Positions 16,431 to 25,005 are shown, counted from the first letter of the stretch. The stretch: DNA of 64,000 nucleotides from Streptomyces sp. HUAS YS2 (GCF_033343995.1 NZ_CP137573.1:310001-374000); one strand, 5' to 3'. Notes: generated from the letters alone by a model not told the origin. Translations and numbers: made by a program.

Positions 16431-16838
16431 ATGCAAGTGCCGCTGTACCAGGCCAAGGCGGAGTTCTTTCGCATGCTCGGACATCCCGTCAGGATCCGCG
16501 TACTGGAACTGCTCCAGAACGGCCCCGTACCTGTACGCGAACTCCTGAACGAGATCGAGATCGAACCGTCGAACCTCTCCCAGCAACTGGCAGTGCTGCG
16601 TCGGTCCGGCATCGTGGTCTCCATCCGTGACGGCTCCAACGTCAACTACGCCCTCGCCGGCGGTGACGTGGCGGATCTCCTGCTTGCCGCACGGCGCATC
16701 CTCACGGAGCTCCTGGTCGGACAGAGCGAGCTCCTCGCGGAGCTCCGGCACACCACCGCCTCAGCGCAGGCGTGTCCGCCCACGGGGGACAGCCCGCCCG
16801 AGACCCCTGTACTCGACAGCGGTGGTCGACGCTCCTGA
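16431..16838 (+). CDS. ArsR-family winged-helix regulator
   Basis: The protein has 135 residues from the ATG at 16431. KAEFFRMLGHPVRIRVLELL, PVRELLNEIEIEPSNLSQQLAVLRRSGIVVSIRDGSNVNYAL is a standard ArsR domain. The ELCVC-type metal site of helix 3 is absent, so it is not a classical arsenic or cadmium sensor. In other Streptomyces I recall close relatives beside SulP-type anion permeases. Here no permease follows; the gene runs into decayed sequence, and its last 25 residues (after ELRHTTASAQ) may be read-through into foreign DNA. Confidence 0.85.
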   Translation: MQVPLYQAKAEFFRMLGHPVRIRVLELLQNGPVPVRELLNEIEIEPSNLSQQLAVLRRSGIVVSIRDGSNVNYALAGGDVADLLLAARRILTELLVGQSELLAELRHTTASAQACPPTGDSPPETPVLDSGGRRS

Positions 16839-17296
16839 GCACCCGTCCGGCGGGCAGGGCCCGCACCTGGACGGAGTGGCTACAGCTGGCCGGGCTGCTC
16901 GGCGACGGTGTCCGCACGGCAATGGGTACGGTCACCACGGCGACGGACGGCCACCTGTGCCGGTCGCTGTTCGAACGTCACCTCGACGACTTCCTGCACC
17001 ACTGGGGCATCGCGCACGAACCGGAGCCGCACTACCCGCACCATCCAGAGCTCAACACCACGGGCTTTCGCGCCGACTGGCGGCGGGCCGACGGCACGTT
17101 CGTCGAGGCGCTAGGCCTGATGGAGGGCGAGGCGTACGCGGCGAAGGTGGAGCGAAAGCGGAAGCCGGCCGCTCTGTCCGGGCTGCGGCTCCTGACCGTC
17201 ACAGCCGCCGAGCTGGACTGTCTTCCCGAGACCTTCGCGGACTGGCTCCGAGAGACCCCTTCGGCGCCGCCGGGCGGCCCCAGGTCGTGTCCGTAA
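16839..17296 (+). pseudogene. Fragment of a PD-(D/E)XK-like nuclease-type hypothetical protein
   Basis: An open frame (continuing from inside the ArsR gene, first internal ATG at 16921) encodes DGHLCRSLFERHLDDFLHHWGIAHEPEPHYPHHPELNTTGFRADW in part, then GTFVEALG and YAAKVERK. The Asp...Glu-x-x...Lys spacing looks like a PD-(D/E)XK nuclease core. Upstream residues (RTWTEWLQLAGLLGDGVRTA) also look coding but have no start, so the gene is probably 5'-truncated. It overlaps the 3' end of the ArsR gene by frame and leads into transposon and integrase remnants. Confidence 0.45.
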
Positions 17297-17320
17297 GGCG
17301 GTTGGTGCGTTGGTCTGTTC

Positions 17321-17436
17321 GTGGTACCTCGTCATGAGCTGACCGATGAGTCCTGGGCAGTGATCGAGCCGCTGCCGGCTCCGTCGCCGATGGGCCCCGT
17401 CCGGTGCGGGATCGCCGCCAGGTGGTCAACGGCATC
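17321..17436 (+). pseudogene. IS5-type transposase N-terminal remnant
   Basis: GTG at 17321 opens VVPRHELTDESWAVIEPL, the standard N-terminus of IS5-family transposases. The frame then shifts; RDRRQVVNGI, the next conserved block, is read one frame over at 17407-17436. Sequence similarity stops there. This is a short, frameshifted relic. Confidence 0.7.
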
Positions 17437-17528
17437 CATCCCGTACGCCTCCATGGCGACATAGTCGAGCGACTCCCAATCCGGCCAGTCGTCGTTCCAC
17501 ATCTCCCGCGGACGGCCCACCAGGCGCT

Positions 17529-18083
17529 GGATTCGTGCTCATGACGTGTTGCGGACTTCGTATCGAGGAATCTCTGGGAGTCTTCCCGGAGGACATGCGC
17601 GACGGCACCCTGCGAATCCGGCGGCAGGCGATTCCCTACAAGGACGCCTCCGGAAAGCACACACCGAAATACGCCCCGTTGCAGCATCGGAAAGAAGGCG
17701 AGTGGCGCGACATACCGCGCATGCTTCCCTTGAGCCGTTCATCGACCGGCTTCCGATCCGTAATGCAAGCGGCGGAATGCCGTATCCCGACCTTCTACGA
17801 AAGTCGTGGGACCGCGCCATCAGGCGGCTCGAGCTTCCCGCATTTAACCCGCACGACTTGCGGCGTAAATGGACACCGTGGCCCTGACCAACGGAGTGTC
17901 CATTCACGAGGTGTCTCGCTGGCTCGGACATCGTTCGATCAAGGTCACGGTGGACCGGTACGGCCACCTCACGCAGGACGGCCAGGAGCGCTGCCGTCAG
18001 GTCGTCGAGACGGCCGTGGGCCCCACATGCTCACAGCAGGCCGAGCGACCGCGGTGCGGGGTGCTGACTTGGTGCTGGCTTGA
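17529..18083 (+). pseudogene. Tyrosine recombinase (integrative-element integrase), frameshifted and truncated
   Basis: Three frames must be joined. First, GFVLMTCCGLRIEESLGVFPEDMR...GEWRDIP (from about 17529) carries the first catalytic Arg. After a frameshift near 17725, DRLPIRNASGG...LELPAFNPHDLRRKW carries the His-x-x-Arg box. After a second shift near 17870, VSIHEVSRWLGHRSIKVTVDRYGHLTQ contains the Gly-His and the nucleophile Tyr. The N-terminal arm-binding domain is missing. The order matches integrases of actinomycete integrative elements. The product cannot be functional. Confidence 0.75.
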
Positions 18084-18250
18084 CCGGCCAGAAGAGGTAG
18101 CAGATACCTCCCGTACCGCTTCTGACCTTGCCGTTTGCCTCATAACGCTTGGTCCGGAGCCAGGGTTTCTCCATTCGAACCGCACCCCGTGGCCCTGCTG
18201 CGCGAACGCCTCGTCGATCATGCGGCCGAGTCTGCGCCTATCATCGGCCG
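18084..18250. other. Sequence after the integrase relic; attachment site expected but not identified
   Basis: Integrases of this kind usually lie beside the attL/attR site in a tRNA 3' end. I found no tRNA end or repeat of this stretch elsewhere in the window, so no site is claimed. Confidence 0.3.
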
Positions 18251-19261
18251 GTGAGCAACCAGAAGATCTTCCGGGTCGTCGACGGCGAGCGGATACCCGG
18301 AGTGTCGCGTCCGGTGTTCCGCCGCAACGGCGACACCAACTATCTCGTCCAGCTCGGGATCTACGCGGACGGGATGATCGACTGCTGGGGGCTGCTCACC
18401 CTGGAGGAGTTCGCCGCCGCCGTGCGAAGCGGCCGGATCGTCACGCGGTTCGAGGAAGGGACCAGAGCGTCCGTCCACGAGACGGCGGAGTGGGAATTCG
18501 CGCGGGTGCGGAGCGTGCTCACCGCCGAGTCACTGATCGCCGAGGTCCGCGACGACATCGACGACCTCAACGGCCGGCCGGACTCGACCGCCCGCGCCTG
18601 GCATGCCGTACACGCGTTCCGAGCGGAACCGACCGAGGAGCGCCGGGCCGAGCTGCGGGCGGCGTACGAGGAGATCCCCGAGCACGAGCGGCACGCCGCT
18701 CTCGCGGACCACTCGGTGGGGGACGGCCCGCTGTACGACCTGGCCATGGGGATCGGCGCCAAGGTGACGCCGGACGAGTACCAGGAGGCCCTGGACTACT
18801 TCGACGAGGAGTGGGGCGATCCCCGGGAGTTCCTCGCCCGTTGGCGCCGCCCGGCGGAACCGGAGGACCCGACCGTACTTCTCGACATGTGGCATCTCCA
18901 GGCCCACTGGCCCGACGACGCGCCGGCGCTCGCCGGGCTGTGCAACGAGTGGCCGGCGCCGCTCCTGGTCGGGGACGTCACCTACCCCTCGGTGAGCGCG
19001 GCGTGGGCCGCGATCGCCCCACCCGCCGAGGCGCACACGGCGGTGATGGCGGCGCTGCTGCGGGCGAAGTTCGACCAGCACCCCGACCTGGCGGATCTCC
19101 TGACCGGCACCGGATCGGCCCGGATCCACCACCGGGGCGCCTTCGCCGGCCACGAAGGCGACTTCTGGGGGTGCGAGGCGGAGGGCCGGAACTGGCTGGG
19201 CCGCCTCCTGGAGCTGATCCGCGCCGAACTGCACGTCCGCCGACTGGAGCTGCCGCTGTGA
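18251..19261 (+). CDS. Two-domain protein: unknown N-terminal domain plus a degenerate NADAR/YbiA-like domain
   Basis: The start is GTG 18251 (VSNQKIFRVVDGERIPG), giving 336 residues. Residues 1-90 form a small beta-rich domain of unknown function; the middle is acidic and helical. Residues from about 215 resemble NADAR proteins: NEWPAPLLVGDVTYPSVSAAW, then LLRAKFDQHPDLADLLTGTG and FWGCEAEGRNWLGRLLELIRAEL. In active NADAR enzymes, which remove ADP-ribose from nucleic acid or act on riboflavin intermediates, the VEH motif supplies a catalytic Glu; here it reads VSA. The next gene overlaps by 4 bp, so the two act together. Confidence 0.65.
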   Translation: MSNQKIFRVVDGERIPGVSRPVFRRNGDTNYLVQLGIYADGMIDCWGLLTLEEFAAAVRSGRIVTRFEEGTRASVHETAEWEFARVRSVLTAESLIAEVRDDIDDLNGRPDSTARAWHAVHAFRAEPTEERRAELRAAYEEIPEHERHAALADHSVGDGPLYDLAMGIGAKVTPDEYQEALDYFDEEWGDPREFLARWRRPAEPEDPTVLLDMWHLQAHWPDDAPALAGLCNEWPAPLLVGDVTYPSVSAAWAAIAPPAEAHTAVMAALLRAKFDQHPDLADLLTGTGSARIHHRGAFAGHEGDFWGCEAEGRNWLGRLLELIRAELHVRRLELPL

Positions 19262-20310
19262 ACCGAGAGACCGTGACGCTGGGCCGGATCGACTGCCCCT
19301 CCGGGGAGCTGGTCGTCGTCGACGGCGGGTACCTGGGTCTGTGGAGCGGCGACGGCTCCCCCGCCGACGTCGAGCCCGAGCTGCTCGGCATCCACGATCC
19401 GCAGCTCGCCGCCGACGTCGCGGCCGCGTCCGACTTCGTCATCGCCGGTGCGGACGCCGCCGCGGCGGCTGCGTCGTTCGACCGTCAACCGGGCCGGACG
19501 GTGTACGACATTCCGGCGTCCCAGGTCCCCGCGCTGCGCGAGTTCTTCGACGCGCACTGCCGCGAGCACGGCCTCGACGCCCGGCTCGAGCGGCTGCCCG
19601 AGCGCTCCCCGCACCGGGAGCGGGTTCGGCGGTGCGCGGCGTACGGCGGGGGCGGCTTCCTGGTGCACGGTGTGCCGGTCGTCGCGGTGGGAGGTCTGCC
19701 GCGCGACCGTACGCTGCCGGTCCTGGCGACCGTCGCCGCCGACGAGGCCGGCGGCCCGTGGGCCGACCTGCACGTGCGGGTGAGCGATGCTCCGGTGGCG
19801 CGGTCCGTGGCCCTGGGCGAGGTCGGAGTGGACTGGGCGCGCGTGTTCCTCGGTGACGCCGACGCGCTGAGCGCCTGGCAGCACGAGGACTCCCTGGACG
19901 GCCTCGCGGACGTCGCCTTCTGGGGCAGGCACGTCGCCGAGGCGGCCGCGGCCCTCAGCGCCCCCGAGCTGGGCGAGCCCGGTGAGGACGGGGTCCGTGG
20001 CTGGCGGGATCTGAAGGTGGCGGACGCGCTGGTGAAGGCGCGGTCGGTCCTCGAATGGAAGGCGGCGGACCCGGACCGCCGGCTCGCGGTGGACTTCCGG
20101 CCGCACTCGCACCACTGGCGGATGATGCGCGGGATCCGCGGCTACGAGGCGGAGGCGGCGGACATCGAGGTGCGCGGTGCGCGCGTGTTCGGGGCGATGA
20201 CGGGCATCGGCGACGGCTTCTTCCCGGTGCGGGCCGACCTCGACGCCGAGGGCGGTCTCGTCGCCGTGCGCATCCTGCTCACCGATTCCCCGGTGACCGA
20301 CGCCGACTGA
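19258..20310 (+). CDS. Hypothetical protein, C-terminus DUF4241-like
   Basis: GTG 19258 overlaps the previous stop by 4 bp (GTGA); the product has 350 residues. It begins TVTLGRIDCPSGELVVVDGGYLG. The final 90 residues (VKARSVLEWKAADPDRRLAVDFRPHSHHW, then GAMTGIGDGFFPVRADLDAEGGLVAV) include a GDGFFPV segment like the GDGVYPV of DUF4241 proteins. There are no membrane segments or signal peptide. Function is unknown. Coupling to the NADAR-like gene suggests a complex or shared pathway. Confidence 0.6.
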   Translation: MNRETVTLGRIDCPSGELVVVDGGYLGLWSGDGSPADVEPELLGIHDPQLAADVAAASDFVIAGADAAAAAASFDRQPGRTVYDIPASQVPALREFFDAHCREHGLDARLERLPERSPHRERVRRCAAYGGGGFLVHGVPVVAVGGLPRDRTLPVLATVAADEAGGPWADLHVRVSDAPVARSVALGEVGVDWARVFLGDADALSAWQHEDSLDGLADVAFWGRHVAEAAAALSAPELGEPGEDGVRGWRDLKVADALVKARSVLEWKAADPDRRLAVDFRPHSHHWRMMRGIRGYEAEAADIEVRGARVFGAMTGIGDGFFPVRADLDAEGGLVAVRILLTDSPVTDAD

Positions 20311-20312
20311 CG

Positions 20313-20960
20313 TCAGGGCTCCCGTACGGCACCGTCCTCGACGGTGCCGTCCATTGCGACGGCGTCCAGCGCGGGGGCGATGACGGCGAACGCGCGGTCG
20401 GTCAGTGCGGCCGGGTCGGCGGCGCCGCCGCTGTCGCACCAGCTCTGGAGCACCGTGTCGAAGGCGGTGAGCGCCATGCCGGCGGCCAGGCGGGGGTAGA
20501 GCCCGCCGCCGGCGGTCGCACCGTACCGGGCCGCGAGTTCCTCCGCGAGGTCGTCACGCCACTGCGCCTGGCGTTCAAGGAAGCGGGCGCGCAGGGCGGG
20601 GGTGCGCAGGATGAGCCGCACGACGCGCAGGGCGCGCTCGGAGTGCTCGCCGCAGGTGTCGATGGGGACGCGCACGGCGTGCAGCAGGGTCACGGAGGGG
20701 AGTTCGCCGGGGGGCCGGTCCGCGAGGGCGGAACGGATGTCGGCGCCCATCTCCGTGAGGAACTGGACGACCACGTCCTCCTTGGACGCGAAGTAGCGGA
20801 AGAACGTCCGCTTGGACACGCCGGCGGCGGCCGCGATCTCGTCGACGGTGACCCCGTCGAACCCCTTCAGCGCCAGGAGTTGCAGCGCCGCCTCCGTCAA
20901 CTCGGTTGCGACGAGCTGCCGCTTGCGCTGGGCCATCGTCACTTCTGGTCGCGTACTCAC
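20313..20960 (-). CDS. TetR-family regulator
   Basis: The likely start is GTG 20960 (VSTRPEVTMAQRKRQ); ATG 20936 is possible and a longer frame from 21050 is less likely. The product is about 215 residues. The helix-turn-helix is DGVTVDEIAAAAGVSKRTFFRYFASKEDVV. The C-terminal half resembles the MftR-type domain (RALRVVRLILRTPALRARFLERQ). It is divergent from an SDR gene, with a palindrome between them, so it probably controls that gene and itself. It converges with the DUF4241-like gene, with only 2 bp between stops. Confidence 0.88.
   Translation of the reverse strand: MSTRPEVTMAQRKRQLVATELTEAALQLLALKGFDGVTVDEIAAAAGVSKRTFFRYFASKEDVVVQFLTEMGADIRSALADRPPGELPSVTLLHAVRVPIDTCGEHSERALRVVRLILRTPALRARFLERQAQWRDDLAEELAARYGATAGGGLYPRLAAGMALTAFDTVLQSWCDSGGAADPAALTDRAFAVIAPALDAVAMDGTVEDGAVREP
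20326..20350 (+). terminator. Hairpin embedded in the end of the TetR gene
   Basis: A perfect 10-bp stem (20326-20335 with 20341-20350) and 5-base loop start 15 bp after the stop of the upstream rightward gene. It lies within the coding end of the convergent TetR gene. There is no T-run, but position and stability fit a terminator of the rightward pair. Confidence 0.4.
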
Positions 20961-21004
20961 CCTCCGATGGTACTCCTGCATGCCATCTTCGGCACTCAGC
21001 AGCA

Positions 21005-21020
21005 CACTTGACACCAAGTG
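21005..21020. promoter_or_regulatory. TetR/SDR operator
   Basis: CACTTG (21005-21010) and CAAGTG (21015-21020) are perfect arms around ACAC, between the divergent TetR and SDR genes. TTGACA overlaps it and could be a -35 for the SDR gene. This is the natural candidate site for the TetR protein. Confidence 0.55.
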
Positions 21021-21043
21021 ACATGAGGGGCAACGTGTGCCGC

Positions 21044-22066
21044 ATGACACGGGATCAGCACTGGAACGCCGACCGCATCGCCGACCAGACCGACCGGGTG
21101 TTCGTCGTCACCGGGGCCAACAGCGGCCTCGGCTTGGCGACCACCCGCGCGCTCGCCCGGCACGGCGGGCACGTGATCCTCGCGGTGCGCGACGAGAGCA
21201 AGGGCCGCCGGGCGGCCTCCGGCATCACCGCGGAGCAGCCGGGCGCGAGCCTGGAGGTACGCCGCCTCGACCTTGCGGACCTCGACTCGGTCCGCACCTT
21301 CGCCACCGAGCTGCGCGCCGACCACCAGCACCTGGACGTGCTCGTGAACAACGCCGGCGTCATGGCCCCGCCGCGCACCCTCAGCCCGCAGGGTCACGAG
21401 CTGCAGTTCGCCGCCAACCACCTGGGCCACTTCGCGCTCACCGGGCTGCTGCTCGACCTGCTGACCACCGGGCACGATCCGCGCGTGGTCACCGTCAGTT
21501 CGCTCAACCACCGCCAGGGCGAGCTGCGTCTCGACGACCTCGCCGGCGAACGGGGCTACGCGCCCATGGCGTTCTACAACCGGTCGAAGCTGGCCAACGC
21601 GGTCTTCGGCCACGAACTCCACCGGCGGCTGACCGAGGCCCGGAGCCCGGTGCGCAGCCTCCTCGCCCACCCCGGGTACGCCTCGACCGCCCTGCAGGGC
21701 AAGGCCGTCGGCATGGTGAAGCTGCTGTTCGGGCGGCTGCTCGCCCCCCTCGCCCAGTCGCCCGAACGGGGTGCGCTCCCCCAGCTGTTCGCGGCCACCG
21801 CCCCGGAGGCGGAGAGCGGCCGATTCATCGGTCCGGACGGACGGGGCGAGCTGCGCGGCGCGCCGACCCGCGTGCGGCTGTCGCCGCGCGCGACCGACGC
21901 CGAGGCGGGCCGCCAGCTGTGGGAGGTGTCGGAGCGCCTGACGGACGTACGGTTCCCGCTCCCGGACCCGGAGCAGGACGGGGAGCAGGCCAGGGACCGG
22001 GAGCGGGCTGCGGACCGGGAGCAGGCCGGCGACCGGGACCGAGACTCGGCGTCCAACCGCCCCTGA
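21044..22066 (+). CDS. Short-chain dehydrogenase/reductase
   Basis: The protein has 340 residues from the ATG at 21044; ATG 21023 is a possible longer start. It has the classical retinol-dehydrogenase-like SDR features: FVVTGANSGLGLATTRAL (cofactor motif), VLVNNAGVM, VTVSSLNH (catalytic Ser region) and YNRSKLAN (Tyr and Lys). The C-terminal 40 residues are a charged repeat of DRE/DRD units and are not part of the fold. Cofactor preference is probably NADP (Arg after strand 2: AVRDESKGRR). The divergent TetR gene is its likely regulator. Confidence 0.9.
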   Translation: MTRDQHWNADRIADQTDRVFVVTGANSGLGLATTRALARHGGHVILAVRDESKGRRAASGITAEQPGASLEVRRLDLADLDSVRTFATELRADHQHLDVLVNNAGVMAPPRTLSPQGHELQFAANHLGHFALTGLLLDLLTTGHDPRVVTVSSLNHRQGELRLDDLAGERGYAPMAFYNRSKLANAVFGHELHRRLTEARSPVRSLLAHPGYASTALQGKAVGMVKLLFGRLLAPLAQSPERGALPQLFAATAPEAESGRFIGPDGRGELRGAPTRVRLSPRATDAEAGRQLWEVSERLTDVRFPLPDPEQDGEQARDRERAADREQAGDRDRDSASNRP

Positions 22067-22090
22067 CCGAACGACACATGTGGTTTATAT
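22063..22090 (+). promoter_or_regulatory. Probable leaderless promoter of the aminotransferase gene
   Basis: CTGACC (22063-22068) and TTATAT (22085-22090) with 16 bp between them resemble -35 and -10 boxes. The -10 ends 9 bases before the ATG at 22100 and no Shine-Dalgarno sequence is present, so the transcript probably starts at or next to the ATG. Confidence 0.45.
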
Positions 22091-22099
22091 GCTCACGCC

Positions 22100-23299
22100 A
22101 TGCTTCCCACCGCCGCACCCGTGCCCGCATTCGCCGCCAAGCTCGCCGGCATCGCCTCCTCCCCCGTACGGGAGATCCTCGCCCTGACCGCGCGTCCCGA
22201 GGTGATCTCGTTCGCGGGCGGTCTGCCCGCGCCCGAACTCTTCGACGTCACGGGCCTCCGGGCCGCGTACGACCGGGTGCTGACGGACGCCCCGCGGCTG
22301 GCGCTCCAGTACTCGACGACCGAGGGCGACCCCGGGCTGCGCTCCGCCGTCGCGGAGCGCCTGGCCGCCCAGGGGCTGCCGACGGAGGCCGACGACCTCC
22401 TCGTGACGACCGGTTCGCAGCAGGCGCTCACGCTCATCGCCACGGCGACGCTCGAGCCGGGCGACGTGGTCCTGGTCGAGGACCCCTGCTATCTGGCCGC
22501 CCTGCAGACCTTCGCCTTCGCCGGGGCGCGCGTGGTGCCGGTGCCGACCGACGAGGACGGCATCGTGCCCGACGCCCTGGAGGAGATCGTCGCGCGCGAG
22601 CCGGTCAAGCTCCTGTACCTCGTCCCCACCTTCCAGAACCCCACGGGGCGGACCCTCCCCCTGGAGCGGCGCACGGCCGTGGCCGAGGCCGCCGCACGGC
22701 ACGGGTTCTGGATCGTCGAGGACGACCCGTACGGCGAGCTGCGGTACGACGGGGATCGGGTGCCCTGGATCGCCGCCTCCCCGGCCGCTGCGGACCGCAC
22801 CGTGCTGCTCGGCTCCTTCTCCAAGATCCTGGCGCCGGGGCTGCGGCTCGGGTATCTGCGCGCCCCGGACGGGCTGCGCCGGTCCTGCGTGATCGCCAAG
22901 CAGGCGGCCGACCTGCACACGTCGACCATCGACCAGGCCGCCGCCGCGCGCTATCTGCGCGACAGCGACCTCGACGCGCACGTCGAGGTGATCCGCGGCG
23001 CGTACCGGGAGCGCAGGGACGCCCTGCTTGAGGGACTCCCGGCCGCGCTGCCCGCGGGAAGTGCCTGGAACCGTCCGGCGGGCGGGATGTTCGTCTGGGT
23101 GACGCTCCCGGACGGCCACGACGCCACGGAGCTGCTGCGCACGGCGGTCGCCCACGAGGTGGCGTACGTGCCGGGCGCCCCGTTCTTCGCGGGGACGCCC
23201 GACCCCCGGGCGATGCGGCTGTCGTTCACCACCCACACCCCCGAGGAGATCCGCGAGGGGCTCGGCCGGCTCGCGAAGGCCCTCGGCGGCGCGGCCTGA
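22100..23299 (+). CDS. PLP-dependent aminotransferase (class I/II, 2-aminoadipate/MocR-catalytic type)
   Basis: The protein has 399 residues from the ATG at 22100. ALQYSTTEGDPGLRSAVAERL, TTGSQQALTLIA, VPTFQNPTGRTL (the Asn/Pro motif), VEDDPYGELRYDG and the Lys-containing LLGSFSKILAPGLRLGYL place it with LysN-like aminotransferases. The GntR-type DNA-binding domain of MocR regulators is absent, so it is an enzyme. The amino-group donor and acceptor cannot be assigned. It lies 33 bp after the SDR gene but appears to have its own promoter. Confidence 0.9.
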   Translation: MLPTAAPVPAFAAKLAGIASSPVREILALTARPEVISFAGGLPAPELFDVTGLRAAYDRVLTDAPRLALQYSTTEGDPGLRSAVAERLAAQGLPTEADDLLVTTGSQQALTLIATATLEPGDVVLVEDPCYLAALQTFAFAGARVVPVPTDEDGIVPDALEEIVAREPVKLLYLVPTFQNPTGRTLPLERRTAVAEAAARHGFWIVEDDPYGELRYDGDRVPWIAASPAAADRTVLLGSFSKILAPGLRLGYLRAPDGLRRSCVIAKQAADLHTSTIDQAAAARYLRDSDLDAHVEVIRGAYRERRDALLEGLPAALPAGSAWNRPAGGMFVWVTLPDGHDATELLRTAVAHEVAYVPGAPFFAGTPDPRAMRLSFTTHTPEEIREGLGRLAKALGGAA

Positions 23300-23369
23300 C
23301 CGGACGCGGACAGGCCGCGCCGCCGAGGGCAGGCCGGCCTCGGACAGGCCGGAACGCGGACCCCGGCGC

Positions 23370-24881
23370 TCAGATCCCGAGCCGGTCGAGGACCGCGCGC
23401 ATCGTCCGGCCCAGGGCGTCGCGGGCCTCCTCGGAGTGGTCGACGGTCTCGAAGCCGTGCACACCGCCCGGGAGGTCGATCACCTCGATGTCGGCAGCGG
23501 TCTCCTCGGCGGCGGCCAGGAACTCGGCCACGGTCGCCGCGATCTCGGCACGCTCCCGCTCCATCCGGAGCAGCACGAGGGGCGGCCGGTCGGTCGCGCC
23601 GAGCGCGGCCACCGGCTGGAACCGGGGTTCCGGGACACCCCAGTTCGGCAGCGGCGCGAGGATGGGGTAGCCGGCGGCAACGCAGCGCAGCCACGGCTCG
23701 CGCCCGGCGATCCAGGGCGCCGACAGCAGCCCGCCGGCGGAGACGAACCAGAGGGCGATCCGGTCCGGGTCGACCCGCGGGTCGGCGCGAAGCAGTTCGA
23801 CGGCGGCGGCTACGTCCTCATGGGCCTGCGGGTAGGCGGTGACCTCATGCAGCCGGTGGTCCAGGGTCGCCCCGACGACCCCGCGACTCGCCGCGTACCG
23901 GCCGTAGCCGATGAAGGTGGGCCAGTCGCGGGGCGTCGGCTCGACTCCGTCGGGTACGGGTCCGCCGTGCACAAACAGCACCGCGGGGCGCGGGCCGTCG
24001 GCGTCAGGCAGGTGCAGATCGACACGCCCCACCCTCTCGCGACGGTGCTCCGGCAGGTCGAGGAGGAACGGACGCAGATGCGGCGGCAGTTCGCCCTCGG
24101 CCGGCCGGGAGAGGCGATGTCCGTCGCCCTTCGCGGCGGCCAGCAGCACGTCGGCGAGCGTGTCAGGGGCGGAGAGCATCGGCCAGTGTCCGGTGGCGAG
24201 TTCGAAGAACGTGATCCGCGGGTCGATCAGTGCCTGGAGCCGAGGATCGCCGAGCTGGACCACGGCCTCGAGGGTGGCGATGCTCGACCCGTTGGCGACG
24301 CACAGGACGCCCGTGACCGGGAGCCCGGCGGCCGCGCCGGTCAGCTTCAGCGGCTGGGTGAGGGTGCCGTGCGGCTGCGGTGCGGCGAGCCGGCTCAGCC
24401 GGGCGATCGCCTCGTCGGTGACGCCTTCGGTGCTCCCCCAGCGCTGCCAGTCGTCGCGGGTCGCGGGCGCGGGAAGCGGCCCTGGGTGCGCGCCGTCCTC
24501 CGGAGCGGCGAGCGCCTCGTGGACCGTCGGGTCGGGGACGAGGGCCAAGGCCGGAGCCCCGTCCCGGGCCATGCCCGCGTCCGCGTGCACGATCCGGGCG
24601 ATCCGCTCGGGCCGCCGGTCTGCCGCCCCGAACACCGGGTGGATGCCGTAGTCGTGCCCGACGAGCACGATCTCCGGGTCGTCGATGCGGTCGATCAGGT
24701 CGAGTACGTCCTGGATGTGGGTCTCGAGATCCGCCTCCGCGTCCGCCGCGGCCCCGTCCGGGGCCATTCCGGTGAGCGTCGCCGCATGCGCCTCCGCTCC
24801 CGCCTCGCGCAGCCGTGCCGCCACGTCCTGCCAGACCCAGCCTCCGGTGTACGGGCCCGGCACCAGGATGAACGCCGTCAT
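23370..24881 (-). CDS. Fusion of two alpha/beta hydrolase domains
   Basis: The protein has 503 residues from the ATG at 24881. Domain 1 (1-240) resembles EstC/pyrethroid hydrolases: FILVPGPYTGGWVWQDVA, then LVGHDYGIHPVF. The usual nucleophile Ser is Asp (GHDYG), as in haloalkane dehalogenases and epoxide hydrolases, and TGHWPMLSAP supplies the His. Domain 2 (about 280-503) resembles small-lid esterases: VLFVHGGPVPDG, WFVSAGGLLSAPW (Ser nucleophile) and LPGGVHGF (His). The join is the linker around 250-280. Both sites look complete. A fusion of this sort is unusual. Confidence 0.78.
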   Translation of the reverse strand: MTAFILVPGPYTGGWVWQDVAARLREAGAEAHAATLTGMAPDGAAADAEADLETHIQDVLDLIDRIDDPEIVLVGHDYGIHPVFGAADRRPERIARIVHADAGMARDGAPALALVPDPTVHEALAAPEDGAHPGPLPAPATRDDWQRWGSTEGVTDEAIARLSRLAAPQPHGTLTQPLKLTGAAAGLPVTGVLCVANGSSIATLEAVVQLGDPRLQALIDPRITFFELATGHWPMLSAPDTLADVLLAAAKGDGHRLSRPAEGELPPHLRPFLLDLPEHRRERVGRVDLHLPDADGPRPAVLFVHGGPVPDGVEPTPRDWPTFIGYGRYAASRGVVGATLDHRLHEVTAYPQAHEDVAAAVELLRADPRVDPDRIALWFVSAGGLLSAPWIAGREPWLRCVAAGYPILAPLPNWGVPEPRFQPVAALGATDRPPLVLLRMERERAEIAATVAEFLAAAEETAADIEVIDLPGGVHGFETVDHSEEARDALGRTMRAVLDRLGI

Positions 24882-25005
24882 GAACCTCTCCCTCGCGCAG
24901 TCTCGGTACGCGGGGCGGGCAGCTCTTCGGCCCGCCCTCGCTCACCGGGACGCTACGAACTCCCCCTGAGGGAGATTCAAGAGAGGGAGGTTCGGGTGGC
25001 GGACC

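Noticed and set aside
17332..17520. Short minus-strand ORF (MWNDDWPDWESLDYVAMEAYG)
   Set aside because: It overlaps the transposase relic, has no ribosome-binding site or known relatives, and sits in a region of rearranged fragments.
23323..23343. Weak hairpin between the convergent aminotransferase and hydrolase genes as a terminator
   Set aside because: Only a 6-bp stem with a long loop and no T-run; common by chance in GC-rich DNA.
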